From contig CAYHQN010000014.1 in the NCBI GenBank assembly GCA_964358545.1, forward strand, positions 1-45,785: a DNA stretch of 45,785 bases. Reading direction: 5' to 3'. The notes beneath the pieces were generated by a model. That model saw nothing but the letters and a program-made list of their open reading frames with translations. It was not told the origin of the DNA and did not search any database. Position 1 is the stretch's first letter; every line of letters starts with the position of its first letter. Origin of the DNA: CAINVV01 sp031432175. GTDB taxonomy: Bacteria > Bacteroidota > Bacteroidia > Bacteroidales > Prolixibacteraceae. This document shows, in pieces, positions 1 through 8,163 of the stretch. Both the position numbers and the translations under genes were made by a program.

Positions 1-36
1 AAGAAAGTTAATGCAAAAACTCAATCAGAAAACTAG
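1..36 (+). CDS. rpsF: 30S ribosomal protein S6, C-terminal end (partial)
   Basis: The window opens inside an open frame that gives KKVNAKTQSEN and stops at TAG 34-36, two bases before the rpsR start. The order rpsF-rpsR-rplI is the usual one in Bacteroidota, so this is most likely the tail of S6. The 11 residues are too few to identify the protein by themselves; the call rests on position. Confidence 0.65.
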   Translation, partial: KKVNAKTQSEN

Positions 37-38
37 TC

Positions 39-308
39 ATGAGCACAAATTCCAGCGAAATCAGGTATCTTACTCCACCTTCGGTTGAAGTAAAAAAGAA
101 GAAATATTGTCGTTTCAAAAAGAACGGTATCAAGTATGTGGATTACAAAGATCCCGAATTCTTGAAAAAATTTCTGAATGAGCAGGGTAAAATTTTGCCC
201 CGCCGTATTACCGGTACTTCTTTGAAATACCAGCGTAAAGTATCACAGGCAATTAAGCGTTCACGTATGATCGCATTGTTGCCTTATGTAACAGATTTGT
301 TAAAATAA
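39..308 (+). CDS. rpsR: 30S ribosomal protein S18
   Basis: An 89-residue S18 of normal length. It is a small-subunit protein that binds the platform of 16S rRNA together with S6. The family signature is clear: YCRFKKNG near residue 23, then VDYKDPEFLKKFLNE, then the basic block LPRRITGT followed by KYQRKVSQAIKRSR and ALLPY. Only one cysteine is present in the region where zinc-binding S18 forms carry more, so this is probably the zinc-free form. The start follows the S6 stop by two bases, and rplI follows after 19 bases, consistent with one operon. Confidence 0.97.
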   Translation: MSTNSSEIRYLTPPSVEVKKKKYCRFKKNGIKYVDYKDPEFLKKFLNEQGKILPRRITGTSLKYQRKVSQAIKRSRMIALLPYVTDLLK

Positions 309-314
309 TTAAGT

Positions 315-321
315 AGGAGGT
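315..321 (+). promoter_or_regulatory. Strong Shine-Dalgarno site of rplI
   Basis: AGGAGGT lies 6 bases before the ATG at 328. Most starts in this window have no such purine block, as is usual in Bacteroidota, so this site stands out and fixes the rplI start. Confidence 0.75.
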
Positions 322-327
322 ACGAAA

Positions 328-774
328 ATGGAAATTATTCTGCTTCAGGATGTTGCAAATCTGGGTAGCAAAGACGATGTGGTAGTTGTCAAGAACGGAT
401 ACGGTCGTAATTACCTTATCCCCCAGAAATTGGCCCTGTTGGCCACATCATCATCAAAAAAGGTTCTTTCAGAGAACTTGAAACAACGCGCCCACAAAGA
501 GGCCAAACTCAAAGAAGAAGCGTTGAAACAAGCTGAGATCCTGAAAACAATTTCGATTGTAATTGGTGCAAAAACCAGTTCAACCGGCAAGATTTTCGGA
601 TCTGTCAACAACATTCAGGTTGCTGAGGCTTTGAAGGAAAAAGGATTTGAGGTTGATCGCAAACAGATTACCATTAAAGAAGATTCTATCAAGGAAATTG
701 GAAAACATACCGCGAGGGTGAAATTTCACCGCGAAGTGGTTGTTGAACTGGAGTTCGAAGTCGTTGCCGAATAG
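328..774 (+). CDS. rplI: 50S ribosomal protein L9
   Basis: A 148-residue L9, the full usual length. The N-terminal RNA-binding domain carries the signature LLQDVANLGSKDDVVVVKNG followed by YGRNYLIPQ near residue 25. A charged connecting helix follows (about residues 45-75, rich in K, E and A), then the C-terminal domain with TGKIFGSV and EIGKHTARVKFHREVVVEL. L9 bridges ribosomal domains and affects translational fidelity. It is the last gene of the rpsF-rpsR-rplI operon and is followed by a strong intrinsic terminator. Confidence 0.97.
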   Translation: MEIILLQDVANLGSKDDVVVVKNGYGRNYLIPQKLALLATSSSKKVLSENLKQRAHKEAKLKEEALKQAEILKTISIVIGAKTSSTGKIFGSVNNIQVAEALKEKGFEVDRKQITIKEDSIKEIGKHTARVKFHREVVVELEFEVVAE

Positions 775-824
775 AACCCCATCCTTCATAACCAGTTTCT
801 GAAAATCATTTTTTCTAAACAGAT

Positions 825-860
825 AAAAAGCTGTTCCAACCATTGGAACAGCTTTTTTTT
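825..860 (+). terminator. Rho-independent terminator of the ribosomal operon
   Basis: A 15-bp perfect stem, AAAAAGCTGTTCCAA (825-839) against its complement at 843-857, closes a 3-base loop and runs into a T tract ending at 860. It lies 50 bases after the rplI stop. Confidence 0.92.
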
Positions 861-870
861 GGTATTTTTG
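843..870 (+). promoter_or_regulatory. Bacteroidota-type promoter of the kinase/RapZ-C gene
   Basis: TTG at 843-845, a 17-base spacer and TATTTTTG at 863-870 match the Bacteroidota consensus TTG-N17-23-TAnnTTTG. The -33 element lies inside the right arm of the upstream terminator. The predicted transcript would start near 875, about 10-12 bases before the TTG start at 887. Confidence 0.6.
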
Positions 871-886
871 CTTTAAATCATACAAC

Positions 887-2311
887 TTGGAAAAGCTAAC
901 CGAACAAAAATTATCAGACCTCTTTCAGAAGAGGTTCATAGAACCCGTTACGTCAACAGAAATGTTGCCTCCTTCCGGTTCCTACCGGGAATACATCCGA
1001 ATGTGCAGCATGCACCACAGGGTCATTGGAACGTGGAATGATGATGAAAAGGAGAACAATGCCTTCGTCAGTTTTTCCAACCATTTGCGCGCAAGTGGGG
1101 TGAATGTGCCTGAAATTTATGAGTATGATACCAAAGCACGCATTTACCTGCAGGAGGACCTGGGAGATGTCACGCTCTTTTCCTTCCTGTCTGATGTTCG
1201 TGCAAAAAACGGATTTTCATCTGAAATTACAGAAGCCTACCGGAAGGTTGTCAGGGTATTACCTGACATTCAGGTTACTGCAGGTAAAGGTATTGATTTT
1301 AATTTCTGTTATCCCCGAAAGGCATTTGACCGCCAATCGATGATGTGGGACCTGAATTATTTCAAATACTATTTTCTGAAACTTGCCAAGGTGAATTTCG
1401 ACGAGCAGGCGCTCGAAGATGATTACGCCACTTTCTGTGATTACCTGCTGAAAGCTGAGGGCAATTTCTTCATGATGCGGGACTTTCAGAGCAGAAACAT
1501 ACTTCTTCGTGACTATGAGCCCTGGTTCATTGATTATCAGGGTGGACGGAGAGGTGCGCTTCAGTACGATCTGGCCTCACTGCTTTACGATGCCAAAGCC
1601 GACATACCCCAGCAGGTTCGGGAGGAATTGATCGAGGAGTACCTCGACAATCTTGCAAAGATTTATCCGGTCGACAGAAAAGAGTTCAAACAATATTTTT
1701 ACGGTTATGTCCTGATTCGCATGATGCAAGCCATGGGAGCCTATGGATTCAGAGGGTTTTATGAGAAAAAGGCACATTTTCTGAAGAGTATCCCGTTTGC
1801 CCTGGAGAATCTCAGTGTGGTGATGAAAAAGATTGACATCCCAATTCAGTTGACTGAACTTTATAATGTTTTGAACTCACTTTCCGAATCCGAGGTATTA
1901 AAAACCATCGTTGTAAAAGAGACGGAATTAACTGTTACTATCACCAGTTTCTCCTACAAAAAGGGAATTCCTGCTGATCCAAGCGGTAACGGAGGCGGGT
2001 TCGTTTTCGACTGCCGTGCGTTGCCCAATCCCGGTAGGTTGGTTGAATTCCAGCAGCTGACTGGCAAAGATCGCGAGGTAATCACCTATCTGGAAGCCTA
2101 TCCTGAAGTAGAGGCGTTTTTGGATCCGGTATTCAGCCTCATAGACCAAAGTGTAAAAGGATACCTTGAAAGAAAATTTTCAAACCTCTCTGTGCAGTTT
2201 GGTTGTACGGGCGGACAACATCGCTCCGTTTACTGTGCAGAACGATTGGCAACGTATTTGAGGAGCAATTTTCCGGTTAAAGTCATATTACAGCACAGGG
2301 AACAAGAGTAG
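887..2311 (+). CDS. Fused AmgK-like amino-sugar kinase and RapZ C-terminal domain protein
   Basis: 474 residues in two parts. Residues 1 to about 320 form an aminoglycoside-phosphotransferase fold like AmgK, the anomeric MurNAc/GlcNAc kinase of cell-wall recycling. RDFQSRN at 198-204 supplies the catalytic Asp199 and Asn204, IDYQGG at 215-220 the metal-binding Asp216, and YDLASLL follows at 227-233. Residues about 345-474 match the C-terminal half of RapZ: SFSYKKGIP, VFDCRALPNP and CTGGQHRSV at 440-448. In enterobacteria this domain binds glucosamine-6-phosphate and the sRNAs GlmY and GlmZ. The RapZ ATPase half is absent. The histidine after LPNP in RapZ is replaced here by Gly-Arg. No ATG lies upstream, so the start is taken as TTG 887. 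The MurU-like gene downstream supports a sugar-1-phosphate role; the function of the fused C-terminus is unknown. Confidence 0.85.
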   Translation: MEKLTEQKLSDLFQKRFIEPVTSTEMLPPSGSYREYIRMCSMHHRVIGTWNDDEKENNAFVSFSNHLRASGVNVPEIYEYDTKARIYLQEDLGDVTLFSFLSDVRAKNGFSSEITEAYRKVVRVLPDIQVTAGKGIDFNFCYPRKAFDRQSMMWDLNYFKYYFLKLAKVNFDEQALEDDYATFCDYLLKAEGNFFMMRDFQSRNILLRDYEPWFIDYQGGRRGALQYDLASLLYDAKADIPQQVREELIEEYLDNLAKIYPVDRKEFKQYFYGYVLIRMMQAMGAYGFRGFYEKKAHFLKSIPFALENLSVVMKKIDIPIQLTELYNVLNSLSESEVLKTIVVKETELTVTITSFSYKKGIPADPSGNGGGFVFDCRALPNPGRLVEFQQLTGKDREVITYLEAYPEVEAFLDPVFSLIDQSVKGYLERKFSNLSVQFGCTGGQHRSVYCAERLATYLRSNFPVKVILQHREQE

Positions 2312-2425
2312 TTTGAAATGTTTATGATGTTTAAAATGTTTATAATGTTTGAAAAGTTCCGGTAACTTAACGCTTCAAACGTTTCAAACATTATAAACAT
2401 TTCAAACCCTTCAAACCCTTCAAAC
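2311..2425. repeat. Hairpin of inverted nonamer repeat arrays
   Basis: The left arm (2311-2355) is five 9-base units: GTTTGAAAT, GTTTATGAT, GTTTAAAAT, GTTTATAAT, GTTTGAAAA. The right arm (about 2371-2425), read on the other strand, is six similar units including GTTTGAAGG twice, GTTTGAAAT and GTTTATAAT. Positions 2334-2354 and 2382-2402 are perfectly complementary over 21 bases. The array begins at the last base of the preceding stop codon. It may act as a terminator or attenuator or stabilise mRNA. Confidence 0.85.
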
Positions 2426-2450
2426 TAAAAAATTAATTTCTACAATATTC

Positions 2451-3164
2451 ATGAAGGCATTCATTTTGGCGGCGGGTCTGGGAACCAGACTATTCCCATA
2501 TACTTCAGACAGGCCCAAAGCGCTGGTCGAACTGAATGGCATTACGCTGCTTGAAAGGGCCATCCGAAAAGTGAACGAGCTGAATGTCTCAGAAATCGTC
2601 GTTAACATTCACCATTTTGGTGAGCAAATTGTTGAATTTCTTGAAGAAAAGGAAAATTTTCATCTTCCTATAAAAATTTCTGATGAAAGGGACCAACTGC
2701 TCGATACTGGCGGTGCCATCCTTAAAGCCCGGCCATTGTTGGGAGAATCTGAGCCGTTTCTCGTTTACAATGTTGATATACTGAGTTCAATTGATTTGAA
2801 TGAATTATCGCGATATCATTCGTCCAAAGGCGGACTCGCCACCATGGCGGTTCGTGACAGAATGACCGACCGCTACATGGTTTTTAATCCGGAGATGATA
2901 CTTTCGGGTTGGAGAAACACAAGAACGGGGGAAGAAAAAATAGTAAGAAGCAATAAACGATTACAGGATTTAGCCTTCAGTGGGATTCAAATCATCGAAC
3001 CGGAGATATTTTCACTGATTACTGAAACTGGTAAATTTTCAGTGATTCAACTGTACCTGCGACTGGCCGGGCAGCACAACATCTATGGTTTTCACGATCA
3101 ATCGCCTCTTTGGATGGATCTCGGCAAACCAGAGCAACTGGCCGAAGCAAGTAAGTTAATGTGA
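2451..3164 (+). CDS. MurU-like sugar-1-phosphate nucleotidyltransferase
   Basis: 237 residues with a GT-A type nucleotidyltransferase fold. The N-terminus carries the nucleotide-binding signature LAAGLGTRLFPYT followed by RPKALVELNG. A metal-binding Asp is seen in VYNVDIL, where many relatives have NGD. The size fits the MurU and mannose-1-phosphate guanylyltransferase group rather than the longer GlmU. MurU converts MurNAc-alpha-1-phosphate and UTP to UDP-MurNAc. Placement directly after an AmgK-like kinase is the main reason to favour this substrate; the sequence alone would also allow another hexose-1-phosphate. The gene is transcribed rightward and converges on the oxidoreductase that ends at 3229. 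Confidence 0.78.
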   Translation: MKAFILAAGLGTRLFPYTSDRPKALVELNGITLLERAIRKVNELNVSEIVVNIHHFGEQIVEFLEEKENFHLPIKISDERDQLLDTGGAILKARPLLGESEPFLVYNVDILSSIDLNELSRYHSSKGGLATMAVRDRMTDRYMVFNPEMILSGWRNTRTGEEKIVRSNKRLQDLAFSGIQIIEPEIFSLITETGKFSVIQLYLRLAGQHNIYGFHDQSPLWMDLGKPEQLAEASKLM

Positions 3165-3206
3165 AAATTGGGAAATTGGTAAATGTGAAAATGTGAAATT
3201 AGAATT
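3165..3206. repeat. Short imperfect direct repeats after the nucleotidyltransferase gene
   Basis: Directly after the stop codon come imperfect 8-9-base units such as GTGAAAATT, GGGAAATTG, GTGAAAAT and GTGAAATTA. They resemble one arm of the modular hairpin at 2311-2425, but no inverted partner is visible here. Confidence 0.5.
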
Positions 3207-3228
3207 TGAGTTGTTATTCGTATTGTTC

Positions 3229-4551
3229 TTAAAATTTAAAATATTTCTCACGAATGGGGATATTCAGCAAAGCAGTTGCTGCATTGTCCCCAATAATCTC
3301 TTCTGTTTCAGGATTCCAGGTCAGTTTCGATCCGATTTTTATGGCAATTAATCCTAACTGGCACATGGAAATGGTGCGGTGTGCAGTTTCCAGTGGTTCG
3401 AGCGTCGGTTTATTGGCTTTAATAGCCAGTAGAAAATCTTCTTTATCGCTGGGCAGATTGCGAATTTGCATTTCATTTGAACCAATCTCTGAGTCCAGAA
3501 TGGCTTGCGAACTGGCAGTCAGCTTGTCCGTGTATTCAATCTCAATCCAGCCGTCACTGCCTTCGAAACGAACATAAGGGCGCTCAATTTTATAGAACAG
3601 TTCAACTCCGTTTGCATATTGATAATGAATGTCAAATTTGCTTAGGGAGTTCCAAAGACCTTTATCAAATACACCTGATCCTTCAATCGAAACAGGGCCG
3701 GTATATTCGCTGTTGCTGCCCCATTGGGCGATTCCCATCAGGTGGGCGCCCCAATTGGAGATCATGCCGTTACAATAGGAATCAACCCGCATCCAACCCG
3801 GGCGGCCATAAGCCTTAATCGCATGAATCCGTTTTTCGGTATAAGGAACTTCCCAGGCTGTTCCCAGCCACATATCGTAATTCAATTCTGTTGGAATTGG
3901 CATAGTAGGTTGAGGAGGTAAAGCAGTTCCATTTGACTCAGGCGGTACAGCCACATAAATTCGCTGTATTTTACCGATACGGCCGTTTCTGACCAGTTCA
4001 ACTGCACGTGAAAACTTGGGCAATGTCCTGAACTCGCTGTCATTGCGTGTAATAATTTTATGTTTTTTAATAGCTTCAACCAGCTTGCGCCCATGCCCAA
4101 TGCAGGTCGAAATAGGTTTTTCCAACGAAATGTGTTTCCCTGCACGGGCAGCTTCAATAGCCATCGGAACGTGCCAGTGATCTGGCAGGGATATCATTAC
4201 GGCATCAATCTCTTTGGATTGCATAACTTTCCGGTAATCATCAAATGCTTTGCAACCATTGTAAGTTGTGCCTTTTTGTTTGGAATATTCATCGTTCACC
4301 TGTTTTACCGCATTTGCCAACCTCCAGGCATCTACATCGCAAACACCTACCAACTGTGCATGTTTGGAAGCCAGCAACTGTGGAATATTTGGGGTTACTG
4401 ACTGGCGGCCACATCCGATCACGGCCATATTAATCCGGTTGGAGGGGGCAGAACTGCCAAAAACACTGCAAGGAAGAACAGTTGGGATAACAAGTGTTCC
4501 TGCTGCACCCAAAGTGGCATTTTTCAAAAAGTTCCTTCTGGTTGATTTCAT
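3229..4551 (-). CDS. Gfo/Idh/MocA family oxidoreductase with Tat signal
   Basis: 440 residues. The N-terminus STRRNFLKN followed by a hydrophobic stretch is a twin-arginine signal, so the folded, cofactor-loaded enzyme is probably exported. The Rossmann motif AVIGCGRQ lies at 43-50 and the family signature EKPIST at 144-149, after the SLPDHWHVP segment. Such enzymes use NAD(P) to oxidise or epimerise sugars; exported ones are increasingly linked to 3-keto-sugar routes. It is the last gene of the leftward operon, 11 bases after the end of the decayed isomerase-DUF1080 gene. The substrate cannot be read from the sequence. Confidence 0.88.
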   Translation of the reverse strand: MKSTRRNFLKNATLGAAGTLVIPTVLPCSVFGSSAPSNRINMAVIGCGRQSVTPNIPQLLASKHAQLVGVCDVDAWRLANAVKQVNDEYSKQKGTTYNGCKAFDDYRKVMQSKEIDAVMISLPDHWHVPMAIEAARAGKHISLEKPISTCIGHGRKLVEAIKKHKIITRNDSEFRTLPKFSRAVELVRNGRIGKIQRIYVAVPPESNGTALPPQPTMPIPTELNYDMWLGTAWEVPYTEKRIHAIKAYGRPGWMRVDSYCNGMISNWGAHLMGIAQWGSNSEYTGPVSIEGSGVFDKGLWNSLSKFDIHYQYANGVELFYKIERPYVRFEGSDGWIEIEYTDKLTASSQAILDSEIGSNEMQIRNLPSDKEDFLLAIKANKPTLEPLETAHRTISMCQLGLIAIKIGSKLTWNPETEEIIGDNAATALLNIPIREKYFKF

Positions 4552-4562
4552 GAGTCCTCGTT

Positions 4563-5688
4563 TTATTGAAGTTGTTTGATTTTTAAGTTTCTGAAATGAA
4601 TGATGCTGCCGTATTGCTTTTTAGTTATAATATCGCCACCATTCCCTGATTCGGCACCACCAACAGCACAGGCAATCAGCTCGCCATTTTCAACTTTCCA
4701 ACCTCGCAGGAAAGGATTTCTGATTGATTCCTCTCCAGTTTTTGTTACTTTTCCCATTAAACAGAAGTTTCCATCCTGTTTTTTTTTCTTCACTATTAAT
4801 TTTATTAACCGGCATAGAATATCTCTGTTTGAAAATTCTCCAGGCTTCACTACTTTGTGACAAATAAGTTTCAGGATCGCCTTTCAAGTTATAACACTGC
4901 AACCCAATCGGGCCTTGAAACCCCTTGTCAGCCAATATTTCAACAAGGCGGTAAGTATCGAAAGTTCCTTTTCCCAATGGCTGAATCAGGCGATCCCAGT
5001 CCATATTTTTTGTATCACCTCCATCCGCACCACAAATTGAAACTGCAAAGAGCTTGGGAAAAGTAAGATTGATTACTTTCTCCAAATTTTCTTCCGAATC
5101 AGTTTTCAGAAAGTGGCACAGATTAAACACTGAACCGACATTGTCGCGATTGATTTTTTGTGCCAGACGATAGGAATCCTCGACCTTTGCGGCAACAAAT
5201 CCAACGTGATGATAAATCGCAAGACGAACTCCGTAAGGCTTCGCAAAATCGGCCAGTTCCTGTAATATCGGAACAATTATCTCATCTGCTGCCTCATCCG
5301 ATGGTTTGTATTTTGCAGAATGGATATGCACCCAAAGAATGATCCCGGTGCTTTTCAATTCAGGAATAACCATTTTCCACTCCGGAATGTAAGGTTCTTT
5401 CTGGTCGATGTCGATTTTGACATAGTCGGCATAAATTTTCAGCCCCTGCTTTTCGAGGGCATTTTTCAATTCCAGGATTCCCGGAGTCTCGCGATGCTCG
5501 ATGCCGTCAAAGCCGTACTTTTTGAGCATAGCAGCCTGTTCATCATAAGGAATAGACGAAAGTCCCTGTTTGTTCAGTCCGTTGTTAAAAACAAAGAACG
5601 GGTTTTTCAATGTTCTTCCTTTTTGTCCTGCCATGCCACTCAGGCAAAATGCAAAGAGAAGCAACATGATAAGTTTTGTTGTTTTCAT
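4563..5688 (-). pseudogene. Sugar isomerase/epimerase-like protein fused to an eroded DUF1080 (3-keto-disaccharide hydrolase) domain
   Basis: The N-terminal part is intact: signal peptide MKTTKLIMLLLFAFCLSGMA, then a TIM-barrel xylose-isomerase-like domain (FDGIEHRE, YADYVKIDID, WVHIHSAKY, LAIYHHVGF, SVFNLCHFL, GLQCYNLKGDP). A DUF1080 start follows (GWKLLFNGK, NWRGINQKSFPA). The frame then breaks near 4704: the expected GWKVENGEL continues in another frame, and the intact frame stops at about 4690. In that second frame GGDIITKKQYG is joined almost directly, near 4596-4610, to the domain's terminal motif HFRNLKIKQL, so the middle of the domain (roughly 120 residues in intact relatives, from memory) is missing. 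The ATG at 5688 is preferred over the one at 5727 because it begins the signal peptide. The isomerase half may still be expressed as a truncated protein. Confidence 0.8.
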
Positions 5689-5713
5689 ATTTGATTTTAT
5701 TGGTGTTTTGCAA

Positions 5714-6883
5714 TTAATATTTTCCATATTTCTGAAGAGTATCCCACATGGCCCAGAAGTTTTCGGGGCTCACATCGTCCTGGATATTGTGAACCGGAGC
5801 AAATACAAATCCACCGCCTGGCGCCAAAATATCAATGATCCGTTTTACCTCGTCGGCTACCAGCTCAGGGGCACCATGGTTTAACACAGATTGGGTATCA
5901 ACACCGCCACCCCAGAAGGTGAGCACATCGCCAAAGTCTCGCTTCAATTCCTTCAGATCCATTCCTGTAGCAGTAAACTGAACCGGATTCAGGATATCCA
6001 ATCCCGCTTCAATCAAATCAGGAAGTATTTCCCGGATTGCCCCGCAACTGTGCATAAAGGTTTTTACATGCGGCAGTCTCTTTTTTACATGGGTAAAAAT
6101 GGTTTTGAAATGAGGGATAACCATCTGCCGAAGAGTGTCCGGGTCAATAATTGTGGTTGTCTGCGACCCAAGGTCGTCGCATTCGGAAATTACACTTATT
6201 TTGTTTCCGTTACCCGTTTCTATGGCCCAGTCAATAATGGCATCCCAATAGCGGAGTTTGTCTTCCACAATCCGGTTAAACAATGCCTCAACACCTACCG
6301 GGTCAATCATGGTATCCATAAACCAGTTTTCGTAACCACGGATTCGCAGGCTATTTTCAGTTAGTCCGGCAGTATTCCGGTCGGCTATTCCACAGAAATC
6401 GCCTACCTTTCTAATTTGTTCGTCCAAATTCTTTCGTAAAACAGCAATGTAGGTATCCCAATCGGTTTGAGGGAGCAGGTGCAATGACCCTGAGAGGGAT
6501 CCGGCCTTTTCGAGCGGCGAATCGACCAGGTGAAAATAGAGATCATGCCCTTGTTTAAATTTCCACTTGCAACCGTAGAAATCGGTTACTTCAATCAGAT
6601 GGCCGTTCACTCGTTTAGTGTTCACGTAATCGGGAATTCGTTGAGCCCCCAAACGCCTTGTATCCGACTTTAAAAAAATCAGATTTTCCTCGCTGGGCGT
6701 AACAATCTGCTGGATCGGATCGATTTCGTCATCGCCTATGTTGCATGAAAGGCCGCGAAGTTTCATGGCCCGCAAATAAGCATTTTTAGTAATTGCCGTT
6801 ACAGTAGTTCCGGCCAAATCGTAAGGGATCCGGTCGGGTTCACAGTGCCCGAGGGTAGTTTGAATTCGCTCTCTGTTGTTCAT
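5714..6883 (-). CDS. Uroporphyrinogen decarboxylase-family protein, probably a methyltransferase-like enzyme
   Basis: 389 residues of the UroD/MtaA superfamily TIM barrel. The N-terminus NNRERIQTTLGHCEPDRIPYD (residues 2-22) is typical. MHSCG at 277-281 supplies a His-x-Cys pair like the zinc ligands of corrinoid-dependent methyltransferases such as MtaA. The final conserved segment FAPVHNIQDDVSPEN has His where MtaA-type enzymes have Cys. True heme-pathway UroD is unlikely in a sugar operon. An O-demethylase role on a methylated sugar is an inference; no corrinoid protein gene is nearby. It lies 10 bases after the permease gene and overlaps only an unlikely upstream start of the next gene. 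Confidence 0.75.
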   Translation of the reverse strand: MNNRERIQTTLGHCEPDRIPYDLAGTTVTAITKNAYLRAMKLRGLSCNIGDDEIDPIQQIVTPSEENLIFLKSDTRRLGAQRIPDYVNTKRVNGHLIEVTDFYGCKWKFKQGHDLYFHLVDSPLEKAGSLSGSLHLLPQTDWDTYIAVLRKNLDEQIRKVGDFCGIADRNTAGLTENSLRIRGYENWFMDTMIDPVGVEALFNRIVEDKLRYWDAIIDWAIETGNGNKISVISECDDLGSQTTTIIDPDTLRQMVIPHFKTIFTHVKKRLPHVKTFMHSCGAIREILPDLIEAGLDILNPVQFTATGMDLKELKRDFGDVLTFWGGGVDTQSVLNHGAPELVADEVKRIIDILAPGGGFVFAPVHNIQDDVSPENFWAMWDTLQKYGKY

Positions 6884-6893
6884 TGGTACATGT

Positions 6894-8159
6894 TTATATA
6901 TTTATCGTTTTGATCTTTGGCACCAACAGGTGAATGATAAGCAAGGCCAACAGATATCCGCTTCCTGCAACGGCAAAAGGTATGGCGTACCCGTCTGTTC
7001 CGATATTCTGAAGAATCTTACCCACCGAAAAAGCAACGATGGCTCCGCCTACTGCTCCTGCAAAACCGCCAAATCCTGTAATTGACCCGATGGCCTTTTT
7101 TGGGAAAATATCCGACATCAGGCTAAAAACATTGGCCGACCAGCCACAATGGCCACCGGCAGCAAGGGCAATCAGCCCAAGAGCAAGCCACAAATTGTCC
7201 GTATGCGGAACAAGCATTACAGGAACGGCAAAAATGGCACAGGCCAGCAAGCCTAGTTTACGCCCCTTATTCAGGCTGAAACCTATTCTCATCAATTTAG
7301 AAGACAGCCACCCCAGTGAAATACCCAATCCCCATGACACCAGGTAAATGGTAAAGAATGGAAGACCGATTTCTTTTAGGTTTAACCCGAATTTTACATT
7401 AAGGAATTTGGCTCCCCAGAACAGATAAAACCACCAGATCGGATCGGCCACAAATTTGGCAATCGCAATAGCCCAGGCTGCGCGATGAGGAAGAATCTCT
7501 TTCCACCCAACTTTTTCTGTACCCTCATTTTCATTACTGTCTGAATTAATATATTGAAGCTCTTCTGCCGAAACATTCGGGCTTTGTTCCGGTTTCCTGA
7601 AATATTTAAGCCAAAGCAACACCCAGGTTATACTGATCGGAAATGTCCAAAGAAAACCCACCCGCCAGTTGTCAAAATTCAGCACCAAAACCGGAATGAT
7701 CAAAGGCGAAAGGATAGTCCCCATATTCGACCCACCATTAAAAATCCCAATAGCCAGTGCCCTGTCCTTTTTAGGGAACCATTCAGCGACCGCTTTTATA
7801 GCCGAAGGAAAATTTCCGGATTGGCCAACTGCTAGACTGAAACGAGCTACAGCGAAACCAACCCACGATCGGGCCAGTGCATGGCCAAGCGTTGCAATGC
7901 TCCAAATGCCAATGGAAACTAAATATCCTTTCCGGGTGCCAATTTTATCGATCAAACGACCCATTATGATAAAGCAAATGGCGTAGGCAATCATAAATAC
8001 ACTGTTGATTATCCCATATTGCTCTTCCGACCAGCCAATACTTTTTTGAAGCTCGGGAGCCAGAATGCCCAGCGCCGAACGGTCGATGTAAAGAATGGTT
8101 GTTGCCACAAATAACAGCCCAAGAATAATCCATCGAAAATTTGTTGGTAGTTTAATCAT
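6894..8159 (-). CDS. MFS transporter of the hexuronate (ExuT-like) group
   Basis: 421 residues with about 12 hydrophobic segments. The N-terminal YIDRSALGILAPELQ and the segment GRLIDKIGTRKGY match the anion:cation symporter group, which includes hexuronate and galactonate permeases. GNFPSAIKAVAEWFPKKDR and GIFNGGSNMGTILSP are typical of this group. It should import an acidic monosaccharide across the inner membrane with protons. The neighbouring GH105 would release an unsaturated uronate that fits such a carrier. It starts 4 bases after the aldo/keto reductase gene ends, so the two are probably translated together. Confidence 0.87.
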   Translation of the reverse strand: MIKLPTNFRWIILGLLFVATTILYIDRSALGILAPELQKSIGWSEEQYGIINSVFMIAYAICFIIMGRLIDKIGTRKGYLVSIGIWSIATLGHALARSWVGFAVARFSLAVGQSGNFPSAIKAVAEWFPKKDRALAIGIFNGGSNMGTILSPLIIPVLVLNFDNWRVGFLWTFPISITWVLLWLKYFRKPEQSPNVSAEELQYINSDSNENEGTEKVGWKEILPHRAAWAIAIAKFVADPIWWFYLFWGAKFLNVKFGLNLKEIGLPFFTIYLVSWGLGISLGWLSSKLMRIGFSLNKGRKLGLLACAIFAVPVMLVPHTDNLWLALGLIALAAGGHCGWSANVFSLMSDIFPKKAIGSITGFGGFAGAVGGAIVAFSVGKILQNIGTDGYAIPFAVAGSGYLLALLIIHLLVPKIKTINI

Positions 8160-8163
8160 GTCA

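Noticed and set aside
3254..4579. Several rightward open frames over the oxidoreductase gene
   Set aside because: They are antisense shadows of the leftward Gfo/Idh/MocA gene, with no recognisable domains.
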